Assembly: GCA_035063765.1 (NCBI GenBank)
Contig: JAPSFT010000004.1
Span: 231,546 to 295,545, forward strand
Length of the DNA stretch: 64,000 bases
Source: Deltaproteobacteria bacterium
Lineage (GTDB): Bacteria; Myxococcota_A; UBA9160; PR03
Reading direction: 5' to 3'
Shown: one piece after another, positions 38,084-45,577 of the stretch
Position numbering within the stretch: position 1 is the first letter of the stretch
Layout: the number at the start of each line of letters is the position of its first letter
Position numbers and translations under genes: made by a program
The notes under the pieces: generated by a model
Databases searched by the model: none
Told to the model about the DNA's origin: nothing
What the model saw: only the letters and a program-made list of their open reading frames with translations

Positions 38084-38503
38084 ATGACGGCCTCTGCCAA
38101 GCTTCCGCCCGCGCTGATCGTCTCCCGCTTCGACCTCGAGCGGCTCGAGCGCCTGCTCGATCGCGTCGGCGGCGGCGAGAACCTCGACCTGCTGCGGGCG
38201 GAGCTCGACCGGGCGGACGTCGTCGAGCCGAAGGACGTCCCCCCCGACGTCGTCACGATGAACTCGCAGGTGCGGGTGGTCGACGAGGCCACCGGCGAGG
38301 AGTCCGAGCTGCGGCTCGTGTTCCCGGCGGCCGCGGATGCCGAGCGCGGCGCGATCTCCGTGCTCGCGCCGATCGGCAGCGCGCTGCTCGGGCTGCGCGT
38401 CGGCGCCACGATCGAGTGGCCGGTGCCCGACGGCCGCGCGCGCCGGATCCGGGTGATCGCCGTCTCCTACCAGCCCGAGGCGGCCGGCGACCACCACCTG
38501 TAG
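38084..38503 (+). CDS. rnk: Rnk-like nucleoside diphosphate kinase regulator / GreA-GreB C-terminal domain protein
   Basis: A 139-residue protein of the Rnk family, with a short N-terminal coiled-coil (ERLLDRVGGGENLDLLRAELDRADVV) and a GreA/GreB C-terminal FKBP-like domain (VTMNSQVRVVDEATGEE, AISVLAPIGSALLGLRVG). Length matches E. coli Rnk (136 aa). Rnk binds RNA polymerase but lacks the long coiled coil needed for transcript cleavage. It heads a run of same-strand genes behind a TTGACA promoter. Confidence 0.88.
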   Translation: MTASAKLPPALIVSRFDLERLERLLDRVGGGENLDLLRAELDRADVVEPKDVPPDVVTMNSQVRVVDEATGEESELRLVFPAAADAERGAISVLAPIGSALLGLRVGATIEWPVPDGRARRIRVIAVSYQPEAAGDHHL

Positions 38504-38533
38504 CGTTCAGCCCGCACCGAGGGGGGCCTGGCG

Positions 38534-39469
38534 GTGCTGCATCCCTTCCAGAGCTGCGAGCTCGCGATCGATCTCGGCACCGCCGCCACGCGCGTACACG
38601 CGCCCGCGCGCACGGTGCCGCTCACGCGCTCCTCGGTGATCTGGCGGCCGGGCGGCGCGCGCGCGGCGCTGCGCCAAGGCGTGGTCGTGGACGGCGAGGC
38701 CGCGGCGGGCGTGCTCGGCGAGCTCTTGCGCCAGGCGGGAGCGCGCGGCTGGCGGCGGCCGCGGGCGCTGGCCTGCGTGCCGAGCGACGCGAGCGCCGAA
38801 GAGCAGGCCGCGGTGGTGGACGCCGTGCGCCGCGCGGGAGCCGCGAGCGTCGTGATCGTGGCCGAGCCGCTCGCGGCCGCAGTCGGCGCCGGGCTCGCGC
38901 CCGACGCGCGCCAGGCGCAGGCGCTCGTCGACATCGGTGAGGGCGTCACCGATTGCGCCGTCGTGCGCGAGGGCCGCGTCGTCCACGCCGGCGCCCTGCG
39001 CGTGGCGGTGGCCGACCTGCGCCAGGCGGCCTCGGAGTGGATCCACGAGGCGGTGGAGATCCGCGTGAGCCCGGTCGAGTCGGAGCGCGTGCTGCGCGAG
39101 GCGGGGGTGGCGCGCGGCCGGCGCACGCCGCAGCGGATCCACGTGGTCGGAAGCCCCGGGTGCGGCTTCGGGCCCGTGCGCGCCTGGCTCGACGTGGACG
39201 CCCTGCACGCCGCGCTCGAGCCCGTGAGCGAGCGGATCGTCGCGCACGTCGGCGCCTTCCTCGCGGGCCTCCCGCCCGACCTGGCGGCCGAGGTCGCCGA
39301 CGCCGGCGTGTGTCTGACCGGCGGCGGCGCGCTGCTCGACGGCATGAGCGGGCGGCTGGTCGGCGAGCTCGAGCGTGCGGTCTGGCGCGCCCCGGACCCG
39401 CTCCTCGCCGTCGTGGACGGCGCCCGCGCCCTGGCGCGCGCCGGCCGCCTGGCACCCGCGCTGCGCTGA
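38534..39469 (+). CDS. MreB-like actin-family protein
   Basis: A 311-residue actin-fold ATPase related to MreB but shorter than the usual ~345. Phosphate-1 motif AIDLGTAAT (residues 11-19), EPLAAAVGAG at 111-120 (MreB has a close match), phosphate-2 DIGEGVTDCAVV at 133-144, and the adenosine motif LTGGGALLDGM at 261-271 are present. The segment that in MreB reads GGDELD is changed to AVADLRQAA. No mreC/mreD follows, so this is probably a paralogue, not the main rod-shape protein. The start is GTG 38534, 30 nt after rnk. Confidence 0.75.
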   Translation: MLHPFQSCELAIDLGTAATRVHAPARTVPLTRSSVIWRPGGARAALRQGVVVDGEAAAGVLGELLRQAGARGWRRPRALACVPSDASAEEQAAVVDAVRRAGAASVVIVAEPLAAAVGAGLAPDARQAQALVDIGEGVTDCAVVREGRVVHAGALRVAVADLRQAASEWIHEAVEIRVSPVESERVLREAGVARGRRTPQRIHVVGSPGCGFGPVRAWLDVDALHAALEPVSERIVAHVGAFLAGLPPDLAAEVADAGVCLTGGGALLDGMSGRLVGELERAVWRAPDPLLAVVDGARALARAGRLAPALR

Positions 39470-39495
39470 CGAGCGCGGCCCCGAGGAGGAGACCC

Positions 39496-39993
39496 ATGGC
39501 CGACTTCGAGTTTCCCGTCGACCGCACGGCGATCCTGAACTTCGCGGCGGCGCTCGGGGAGACGAACCCGATCTACTGGGACGAGGAGCACGCGAAGGCG
39601 ACCCCGCTCGGCGGCGTGATCGCGCCCCCGACCTTTGCCGTGGCATCGGCGCTCTGGAACCCCGAGGCGGGCCTGCGCGGGATCCGCCAGATCCCGGCGC
39701 GCCAGGTGCCGCCGGGCGAGGCGGACGCGGGCCGCGCGGGCAGCCGCAGCGGCGGAGGCGGCAGCGCGCGCCTGCTCCACGGCGAGCAACGCTTCGAGTA
39801 CCACCAGCCGCTCCGGGCCGGCATGCGCCTGCGCGTCTCGAGCCGGCCGGGGCGGAGCTGGGAGAAGGAGGGCAAGCGCGGCGGCAAGCTGCGCTTCCGC
39901 GAGACGATCACCGAGCTGCGCGACGAGGAGGGCGTACTCGTCGTGACAGCGACAAGTGTCGGAATCGTCACCGAGAAGGCGGTGGAAGGATGA
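39496..39993 (+). CDS. MaoC-like dehydratase, N-terminal (FAS1_DH) subunit
   Basis: A 165-residue hotdog-fold protein of the MaoC N-terminal/HadA-HadC type. The region equivalent to the hydratase motif reads GETNPIYWD (residues 21-29): the catalytic Asp and His of R-specific hydratases are replaced by Glu22 and Tyr27, so this is likely the structural partner subunit. In mycobacteria, HadA or HadC pairs with HadB to dehydrate 3-hydroxyacyl chains. A GAGGAGGAG ribosome-binding site precedes ATG 39496. Its stop overlaps the start of the catalytic partner (ATGA). Confidence 0.83.
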   Translation: MADFEFPVDRTAILNFAAALGETNPIYWDEEHAKATPLGGVIAPPTFAVASALWNPEAGLRGIRQIPARQVPPGEADAGRAGSRSGGGGSARLLHGEQRFEYHQPLRAGMRLRVSSRPGRSWEKEGKRGGKLRFRETITELRDEEGVLVVTATSVGIVTEKAVEG

Positions 39994-40418
39994 GCGCTGG
40001 AAGCCCGAAGCTGCGCGCGCGCGAGCTCGCCGTGGGTACGAGCCGCGAGCAGGTGGTCGTGGAGACCCTCTCACGCACCCAGATCGTGATGTACGCGGGC
40101 GCCTCCGGCGACTTCAACCCGATCCACCACGACGAGCCCTTCGCGACCGGGGGCGCCGGCTACCCCTCCGTGTTCGCCCACGGCATGCTGACGATGGGGC
40201 TCACGGGGCGGCTGCTCACCGACTGGCTCGGCGACGGCGTCCTGCGCTCCTTCGGCGTGCGCTTCGTGCGCCAGGTCTGGCCGGGCGACACGCTCACCGC
40301 CAGGGGCACGGTGACGGCCGTCGAAGCCGACGGCCGGGTCGCGATCGAGCTCGTGACGACCAACCAGCGCGGAGAGCCGGTGGTGGCAGGCGAGGCCGTC
40401 GCCCAGCTCCCGGCTTGA
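39990..40418 (+). CDS. MaoC-like (R)-specific enoyl hydratase / 3-hydroxyacyl dehydratase, catalytic subunit
   Basis: A 142-residue hotdog-fold protein with an intact hydratase motif: Asp41, Asn43 and His46 in ASGDFNPIHHDE. FAHGMLTMGLTGRLL matches the second conserved block. With the preceding subunit it should form a heterodimeric (3R)-hydroxyacyl-thioester dehydratase or hydratase, HadAB-like. The position next to an MreB-like gene may be incidental. The gene is coupled to its partner by a 4-bp overlap, and the next gene starts 4 nt after its stop. Confidence 0.88.
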   Translation: MSAGSPKLRARELAVGTSREQVVVETLSRTQIVMYAGASGDFNPIHHDEPFATGGAGYPSVFAHGMLTMGLTGRLLTDWLGDGVLRSFGVRFVRQVWPGDTLTARGTVTAVEADGRVAIELVTTNQRGEPVVAGEAVAQLPA

Positions 40419-40422
40419 GCCC

Positions 40423-41433
40423 ATGGGCCGCCCGCGCGGGCTCGTGCTCGCCCTGGTGCTGGCGGCGTGCGCGAGCGGAAGCCCGCGGCAGGAGGCGCTC
40501 GACGCGCGCTTCCCCTCGCTCGGCGCCGAGGAGGCGCGCCTGCTCGCGCAGGGCCATCCCTTCGTGCTGCCGGCCGCCGGGCGCGCGACGCTCTTCTTCT
40601 GCCGCTGGCCGAGCGACGCGCCGATTCCCGTCTCGCTCCCGCCCGAGGCGAGCCCCGAGGAGCGCCGCGCCATCGAGGCCGCGCTGCGCGCCTGGGAGGG
40701 TGCGGGCCTCGGCGTGCGCTTCCTCCCGCTGGCCGACGGAGCGCCGGCGCCGATCGAGATCCGCTTCGCCGACGAGGCGATCGAGACGGGCGCCGGGCGC
40801 GACACCGGCAACGCGGTGGTCGACTGCCGGATCGCCCCGCTCTCGCAGCAGCGGGCCGGCGCCGGCGTCGTGGCGGGGGCACAGCTCGCATCGGCGCGCC
40901 TGCGGCTCGCGCGGCGCACGGGCGGCGGGATGTCGAAGCCGCGCGCGCTGACCCCCGCCGAGCAGACCGGCCTCGCGCTCCACGAGCTCGGCCACGCGCT
41001 CGGCTTCGAGGGCCACGTGCGCCGCGGCGAGAGCGTGATGACGAGCGAGGTCGAGAAGGTCCCGCGCGCCGGCCGCGCCCTGCTCGCGGGCGGGGACGTC
41101 TCGGATCCCGCGCTGCGCGCGCTCTACCGCCTGCCGAGCGGCGCGGTGCTCTCGAGCCAGGCGGTGGAGCCCTGGCGGACGGACCTGGTGGACCGGCTCG
41201 GGCGCCTCGCCGAGCAGCACGGCCTCGACGGGCCCTACCTGCGCGTCGGCGAGGCGGCGGGCCGGATCTTCTGGCGCGACCCGAAGGGGGGGGAGTACGG
41301 GCTCGTCGTGGTGCGCCTGCGCGAGCTGCTGCGCGACCCGCGGCGGCTCACCGTCCTGCCCGAGCCGCGCGCGCGCAGCGCGCTGCCCCGCGCGAACGAC
41401 CTGCGGCCCGCTCCGTCCCGCACCGCCGAGTAG
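40423..41433 (+). CDS. Lipoprotein zinc metalloprotease (metzincin-type)
   Basis: A 336-residue lipoprotein: the signal ends in a lipobox LAAC with Cys16. The zinc motif is HELGHALGFEGH at residues 187-198 (His187, Glu188, His191, His198), the extended HExxHxxGxxH of metzincins, with a possible Met-turn at Met206 (SVMTSE). The N-terminal half (about 60-165) looks like a matrixin-type domain with calcium-style FADEAIETGAG. It would be anchored at the outer membrane or periplasm and degrade proteins there. No recognised close family. It is the last gene of the run from rnk. Confidence 0.75.
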   Translation: MGRPRGLVLALVLAACASGSPRQEALDARFPSLGAEEARLLAQGHPFVLPAAGRATLFFCRWPSDAPIPVSLPPEASPEERRAIEAALRAWEGAGLGVRFLPLADGAPAPIEIRFADEAIETGAGRDTGNAVVDCRIAPLSQQRAGAGVVAGAQLASARLRLARRTGGGMSKPRALTPAEQTGLALHELGHALGFEGHVRRGESVMTSEVEKVPRAGRALLAGGDVSDPALRALYRLPSGAVLSSQAVEPWRTDLVDRLGRLAEQHGLDGPYLRVGEAAGRIFWRDPKGGEYGLVVVRLRELLRDPRRLTVLPEPRARSALPRANDLRPAPSRTAE

Positions 41434-41481
41434 CGGGCGGCCAGCCGCGCGAGGTGGCGGAACCGGGTGGCGGGCGCGGCG

Positions 41482-41499
41482 CCGGCCCATCGGGGCCGG
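41482..41499. terminator. GC hairpin between converging genes
   Basis: CCGGCCC and GGGCCGG form a perfect 7-bp stem around ATCG, placed in the 75-bp gap between the metalloprotease and the oppositely oriented J-domain gene. It lacks a U-tract, so intrinsic termination in either direction is only suggested. Confidence 0.35.
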
Positions 41500-41508
41500 A
41501 CGGCAGGG

Positions 41509-43050
41509 CTACTTCACCTTGGGATCGAGCCGCCGCGCGAGCTCGAGCTCGCGCTTGGCGGCGGCCTCCTCGCCGAGCGCGCGCAGCACGAGGCCGAGCC
41601 GGAAGTGGGCAACGGCATCCTGGCCCTCGAGCGCGATCGCCCGCTCGAGGGGCCCGCGTGCGGCCTTCGGATCGGAGGGGCTCTTCTTGTAGAGCGCCCA
41701 GCCGTGCGCCGACTGGTAGGCCGCCTCCTCCGGATAGAGCTGGACGGCGGCACGCAGGAAGTCGTGCGCGCCGTTGAAGTTGCCGGCGCGCAGCAGGATC
41801 TCGGCCTTGCGGTAGAGCGCCTCGGCCTGCATCACGCGAGCAGCCTCGCCGCCTTCGTCGCCCGCGAGGCCCTGGTCGTAGTCGCGGCGGCGTGCCGGGT
41901 CGGAGAGCGTCTCGTAGGCCTGCACGATGCGCGCGAACACCTCCTGGGCCTGCCCGCGCAGGTCGCCGAGCCCGAGCACCCCGAGCGCGTCGGGATGGAA
42001 GCGCTTGGCGGCCGCGAAGTAGGCGCGCTTGACCGCGGCGAGCGGCGCGTCGGGCGCGAGGCCGAGGACGCCGTAGTGATCGTGCTCGCGAAGGCGCTCG
42101 TGCAGCGCGACGATCTCGCGGCGCAAGGCGGCGGCGTCGGGCGCGGGCCCCCGCGCGGCAGCCGGACGCGCGCTGCCGGCGGCGCTCGCGGCGGCCGGCG
42201 GGGCGTCCGGGGCGGCGGCGCTTCCGATCACGATCTCGAACTCCGGACCCGCGTCGCCTCCCGGCGTCGCCTGCGTGGCGGCTCCGGCTGCCAGGGGGGC
42301 CTCGTGCCAGACGGCGGCCTCGAGCGCGGCGAGCACCCAGGCGGCGGCGAGCACGGTCGGGCCCGGCGCCTCGCCGAGGACCTCGGCGAGCGTACGCTGG
42401 CCGTCGAGGCCGGCGAGCAGGCGTTCGACGTCGGGATCCCGGTGCAGCCGGCCCGCCAGCGCCGCGAAGCGCGGGCCGGGCTCGGGGTAGCGGGGCAGCG
42501 CGGCCGCGAGCGCCGCGCGCAGCCGCGCGGGCGGCCAGTGGATGGCGACGCCCTCGTGTGTCAACGCGACCGGGTCGCAGCGGAAGGCCGAGGTGTCGGC
42601 GGCCGGGGCGTCGGCCGCGTCGAAGCTCCACTCGCCGTGCGGCCAGCCCATCGCGTCGAGCAGGCGCCGGCGCACCTGGTCCTTGAGCGCGCCGAAGAGC
42701 TCCTGCGGGCCGATCATGCCGAGGGCGAGCAGGGCGGCGCCCTCCTTGCAGCGGCGCTCGCGCACCGCCTCGACGAGCTTCGCGTAGTCGTCGCGGCGGA
42801 TCCGGCCGGCGTCGAGGAGCTGGATGCCGAGGCTCTCGCTCGGCAGGTTCGACTCCGCCAGCACCGGGACGCCTTCCCGGAGCCAGACGCGCTTGGCCAC
42901 GCCCTCGCGCGCGAGCTCGAGCCGGCCCGAGGCGCGCCGGCGGTAGAGCGCCAGGAGCAGTGCCGGCAGCGGCGTCTCGTCGAGTCGCCCCTTCTCGCGC
43001 TGCATGTCCAGGGACGCGGCCTCCACGGCCTTCGCCATCGCCTTCGCCAT
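41509..43050 (-). CDS. DUF4388 - J-domain - TPR protein
   Basis: A 513-residue soluble protein. The N-terminal DUF4388 (about residues 24-130; SGRLELAREGVAKRVWLREG) is followed by a linker, an Ala/Pro-rich stretch (about 250-305), a J-domain (about 322-395: HYGVLGLAPDA with the HPD triad at 352-354, then YETLSDPARRRDYD), and C-terminal TPR-like helices (about 405-513). This architecture is characteristic of Myxococcota and related groups, where such proteins accompany chemosensory or motility signalling. It begins 15 nt after the V4R-STAS gene with GAGGAGGA as ribosome-binding site. The biochemical role is unknown. Confidence 0.83.
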   Translation of the reverse strand: MAKAMAKAVEAASLDMQREKGRLDETPLPALLLALYRRRASGRLELAREGVAKRVWLREGVPVLAESNLPSESLGIQLLDAGRIRRDDYAKLVEAVRERRCKEGAALLALGMIGPQELFGALKDQVRRRLLDAMGWPHGEWSFDAADAPAADTSAFRCDPVALTHEGVAIHWPPARLRAALAAALPRYPEPGPRFAALAGRLHRDPDVERLLAGLDGQRTLAEVLGEAPGPTVLAAAWVLAALEAAVWHEAPLAAGAATQATPGGDAGPEFEIVIGSAAAPDAPPAAASAAGSARPAAARGPAPDAAALRREIVALHERLREHDHYGVLGLAPDAPLAAVKRAYFAAAKRFHPDALGVLGLGDLRGQAQEVFARIVQAYETLSDPARRRDYDQGLAGDEGGEAARVMQAEALYRKAEILLRAGNFNGAHDFLRAAVQLYPEEAAYQSAHGWALYKKSPSDPKAARGPLERAIALEGQDAVAHFRLGLVLRALGEEAAAKRELELARRLDPKVK

Positions 43051-43065
43051 CGCCGTCCTCCTCGA

Positions 43066-44058
43066 CTAGGCGGTATGCCGCTGGGACTCGGCGATCTGGA
43101 AGGCCAGCGCGATCGCGCTGCGCAGGTCCTTCCGCGAGACCACCGGACCCCGCTCGAGCCCGGCAACGACCCGGGCCGAGAGCGGTGAGATCCCGGCCAG
43201 GATGGGTTCCGCGCCGCGTGCCTCGATCGCCTCGACCACGCGCTCGAGCGCCACCGCCCCGAAGCCGTCGTCCACGATCGCGCCCTGGAGGTCGACCACC
43301 ACCACCGTGACCGCCGCCGCCGCGGGCTGGCGGGCGACCGCCTCGACGGCGACCGCCGTCTCGTCGCCCGCGTAGGGCACGACCATCACCGGGCCCCAGA
43401 CGTGCACGGCCGGGCTGCCGGGGTCGAAGGCGACCTCGGGGTCGTCCTCCACGCCGCCGGCCTCGCGCCGCTCGCGCTCGATCCGGTCGCGCAGGAGGCC
43501 GAAGGGCAGGGCGGGCAGGAGGAGCCGCGCGGCGGGATCGGCGGCGGCGGTCCAGCCGGCGGCGTCGCGCACCTCGAAGGTGCAGGCACCGTCGCCGCGC
43601 GCGGCGCAGGTGCGCTCGACGGCGAGCACGTCGGCCTCCCAGAGCGCCGAGAGCCACCCCGAGGTGTAGGCCGCCGAGAGCAGGCAGGCGGGCCGAGCGC
43701 TGCGCCCGCAGGCCAGCACCACCGCCTCGGCCTCGAGCTGCGCCGGCCAGCTCCCGCCGAGGGCGAGCGGGCGGCCGGCCACGCCCGGCGTCGGGAGCGC
43801 GTCCCCGAGCCGCATGGCGATCGCGGGGGCCGCCATCCACGGCGCGCCCTCGCCGAGCTGCGCCCGCCCGCCGCGCGAGGCGTCGCGCAGCCCGTGCAGG
43901 AAGCCCGCGCGGAGCAGGGCGCCGCGGCGCTCGCCGTCGCCCGGGCTGCGGCCGAGCTCGGCGTGGAGGCCGGCCAGGAGCCGCGCGTCGCACAGGAAGC
44001 GCGGGTCGGCGGCCAGGCCTTCGTCGATTGCGAGCTCGTCGCGGCCGGGACGCTCCAC
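43066..44058 (-). CDS. V4R-domain and STAS-domain signalling protein
   Basis: A 330-residue protein. The middle part (about 75-165) is a V4R/4-vinyl-reductase-like small-molecule sensor, recognised by SAAYTSGWLSALW and the cysteine pair Cys151 and Cys159 in RTCAARGDGACTFEV. The C-terminal third (about 225-325) is a STAS fold (VTVVVVDLQGAIVDDGF), as in anti-anti-sigma and stressosome proteins. The start is a GTG placed 1 nt after the HD-GYP stop codon, so the genes are coupled. It may read a hydrophobic ligand and relay it by STAS contacts; that is inference. Confidence 0.7.
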   Translation of the reverse strand: MERPGRDELAIDEGLAADPRFLCDARLLAGLHAELGRSPGDGERRGALLRAGFLHGLRDASRGGRAQLGEGAPWMAAPAIAMRLGDALPTPGVAGRPLALGGSWPAQLEAEAVVLACGRSARPACLLSAAYTSGWLSALWEADVLAVERTCAARGDGACTFEVRDAAGWTAAADPAARLLLPALPFGLLRDRIERERREAGGVEDDPEVAFDPGSPAVHVWGPVMVVPYAGDETAVAVEAVARQPAAAAVTVVVVDLQGAIVDDGFGAVALERVVEAIEARGAEPILAGISPLSARVVAGLERGPVVSRKDLRSAIALAFQIAESQRHTA

Positions 44059-44059
44059 G

Positions 44060-45190
44060 CTAGCCCTCGATGAACTCGTAGATGTCGAACTTCTGGTCCT
44101 TGCGCAGGAAGCGCTCGCCTTCGCGCTCGAGCAGCAGCAGCATCGCCTTCACGGCCACCGGGTCGAACTGCGTGCCGCTGTAGGCGTGGAGCTCGCGCAC
44201 CACCGCCTCGAGCGGCAGCGCCTTGCGGTAGGGGCGGTCGCTGGTCATGGCCTCGACCGTGTCGGCCACCAGGATCACGCGCGAGGGCAGCGGGATGTCG
44301 TCGCCGCGCAGGCGGAAGGGGTAACCCTGGCAGGAGCCGTCGTACCACTCGTGATGGTGGCGCACGCAGGGCACCACGTCGGCGAGGAAGGTCACCGGCT
44401 CGAGGATCTTGGCCCCGATCTCCGGGTGCTTCTTGATCTCCTCGTACTCCTCTTCGGTAAGGCGGTCGGGCTTGGTGATGATGTGGTCGGGAACCCCGAT
44501 CTTGCCCACGTCGTGCAGCAGACCGGCGATGTAGACCCGCTCGATGAACTCCTTCGGGAAGCTCATCTCGCGGGCGATCTTGGAGGCGTAGACCCCCACC
44601 CGCTCGGAGTGGCCGCGCGTGTAGGCGTCCTTGGCGTCCACCGCCTCGGCGAGCGCGCGGATCGTCTGTACATAGGCGGTGCGCAGCTCCTGGTGCTTCT
44701 CGGCGAGCTGCTTGGTGCGCTCGCGCACCTTGGCCTCCAGGTTGCGGTTCATGTCCTGGAGCTTGAAGTTCTGCTCGCGGGTGACGTGGTTGAGGCGCTT
44801 GATCTCGCGCTTGAGGTGGTAGTGGTCGAAGGCCTGGCGGATCGTGGCCTTCAGCTCCTCGTCGTTCCAGGGCTTCGTGATCAGCCGGAAGATCTCGCCG
44901 CGGTTGATCGCCTCGACCGCGACGTTCATCTCGGTGTAGCCGGTCAGCATCATGCGCACGACGTCGGGATGGCGATCGCGCACCGACTGGAGGAGGTCGA
45001 CGCCGCTCATCTCGGGCATGCGCTGGTCGGAGACGACCACCTGCGCGGGCGAGCGCTCGAGCAGCTCGAGCGCCTCGGAGCCGCGCGCCGCGCACAGCAC
45101 CATCCAGGGCTCGTGGCGCGTCAGGCGCTTGAGCGCCTTCAGGATGTTCACCTCGTCGTCGACGAAGAGGATGGTCTGCTCGCTCACCAT
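44060..45190 (-). CDS. Response regulator with HD-GYP phosphodiesterase domain
   Basis: A 376-residue two-domain protein. The receiver (residues 1-120) has the acidic pocket at 11-12, phospho-Asp55 in VVSDQRMP and Lys106 in LITKPW. A coiled linker (about 128-175) leads to an HD-GYP domain (about 180-370) with HD at 226-227 (LLHDVGKIG), HHHEWYDGS and GYPFRL. It is predicted to hydrolyse cyclic-di-GMP when phosphorylated. Two residues (CQ) sit between DGS and GYP, a known variant. ATG 45190 is preferred, although GTG 45208 has a good GAGGAG upstream. It leads the operon with the V4R-STAS and J-domain genes. Confidence 0.88.
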   Translation of the reverse strand: MVSEQTILFVDDEVNILKALKRLTRHEPWMVLCAARGSEALELLERSPAQVVVSDQRMPEMSGVDLLQSVRDRHPDVVRMMLTGYTEMNVAVEAINRGEIFRLITKPWNDEELKATIRQAFDHYHLKREIKRLNHVTREQNFKLQDMNRNLEAKVRERTKQLAEKHQELRTAYVQTIRALAEAVDAKDAYTRGHSERVGVYASKIAREMSFPKEFIERVYIAGLLHDVGKIGVPDHIITKPDRLTEEEYEEIKKHPEIGAKILEPVTFLADVVPCVRHHHEWYDGSCQGYPFRLRGDDIPLPSRVILVADTVEAMTSDRPYRKALPLEAVVRELHAYSGTQFDPVAVKAMLLLLEREGERFLRKDQKFDIYEFIEG

Positions 45191-45219
45191 GGACTCCGCT
45201 GGGTTCACCGGCTCCTCTT

Positions 45220-45234
45220 CCAAGAGCCGTGCCA
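45220..45234 (-). promoter_or_regulatory. Sigma-54-like -24/-12 site ahead of the HD-GYP operon
   Basis: On the minus strand TGGCACGGCTCTTGG matches the sigma-54 consensus TGGCACGnnnnTTGC at every fixed position except the last (G instead of C in the -12 GC). It would start transcription near 45208, consistent with ATG 45190. The deviation is in an important base, so this is tentative. The remaining ~340 bp to 45577 hold no gene or other element I can support. Confidence 0.3.
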
Positions 45235-45577
45235 GGATCGCTGGGATCCCGACTCCGATTGCTGGATCAGCGACTTACGCGCGGTTCCGCGGATCCGGTC
45301 GAGGTGCGGTGGGAATCCCGCGGCCGGGACGGGACCGGCAGCCGGTCCGCAGCCGGGCCGTGGCGCGCCCGCAGCTTGCCTCTGCGCTGCCGCCCGCGCG
45401 CGCGCGGCGCGGCGTGCAGCCGCGATGCCAAGGCGGCGGATTCGCGAGCGATGCAGGGCGCCGGTGCGGGCGCACGCGGCGCGTCCGGCTGCGCGCGAGC
45501 GCGGGCGCGTCTCGCGCGTGGGACGTTCTCGGGTCGGGGACCGCTCGCCGCTGCGTGCGGGCGCCGCCGCGTCCGGG

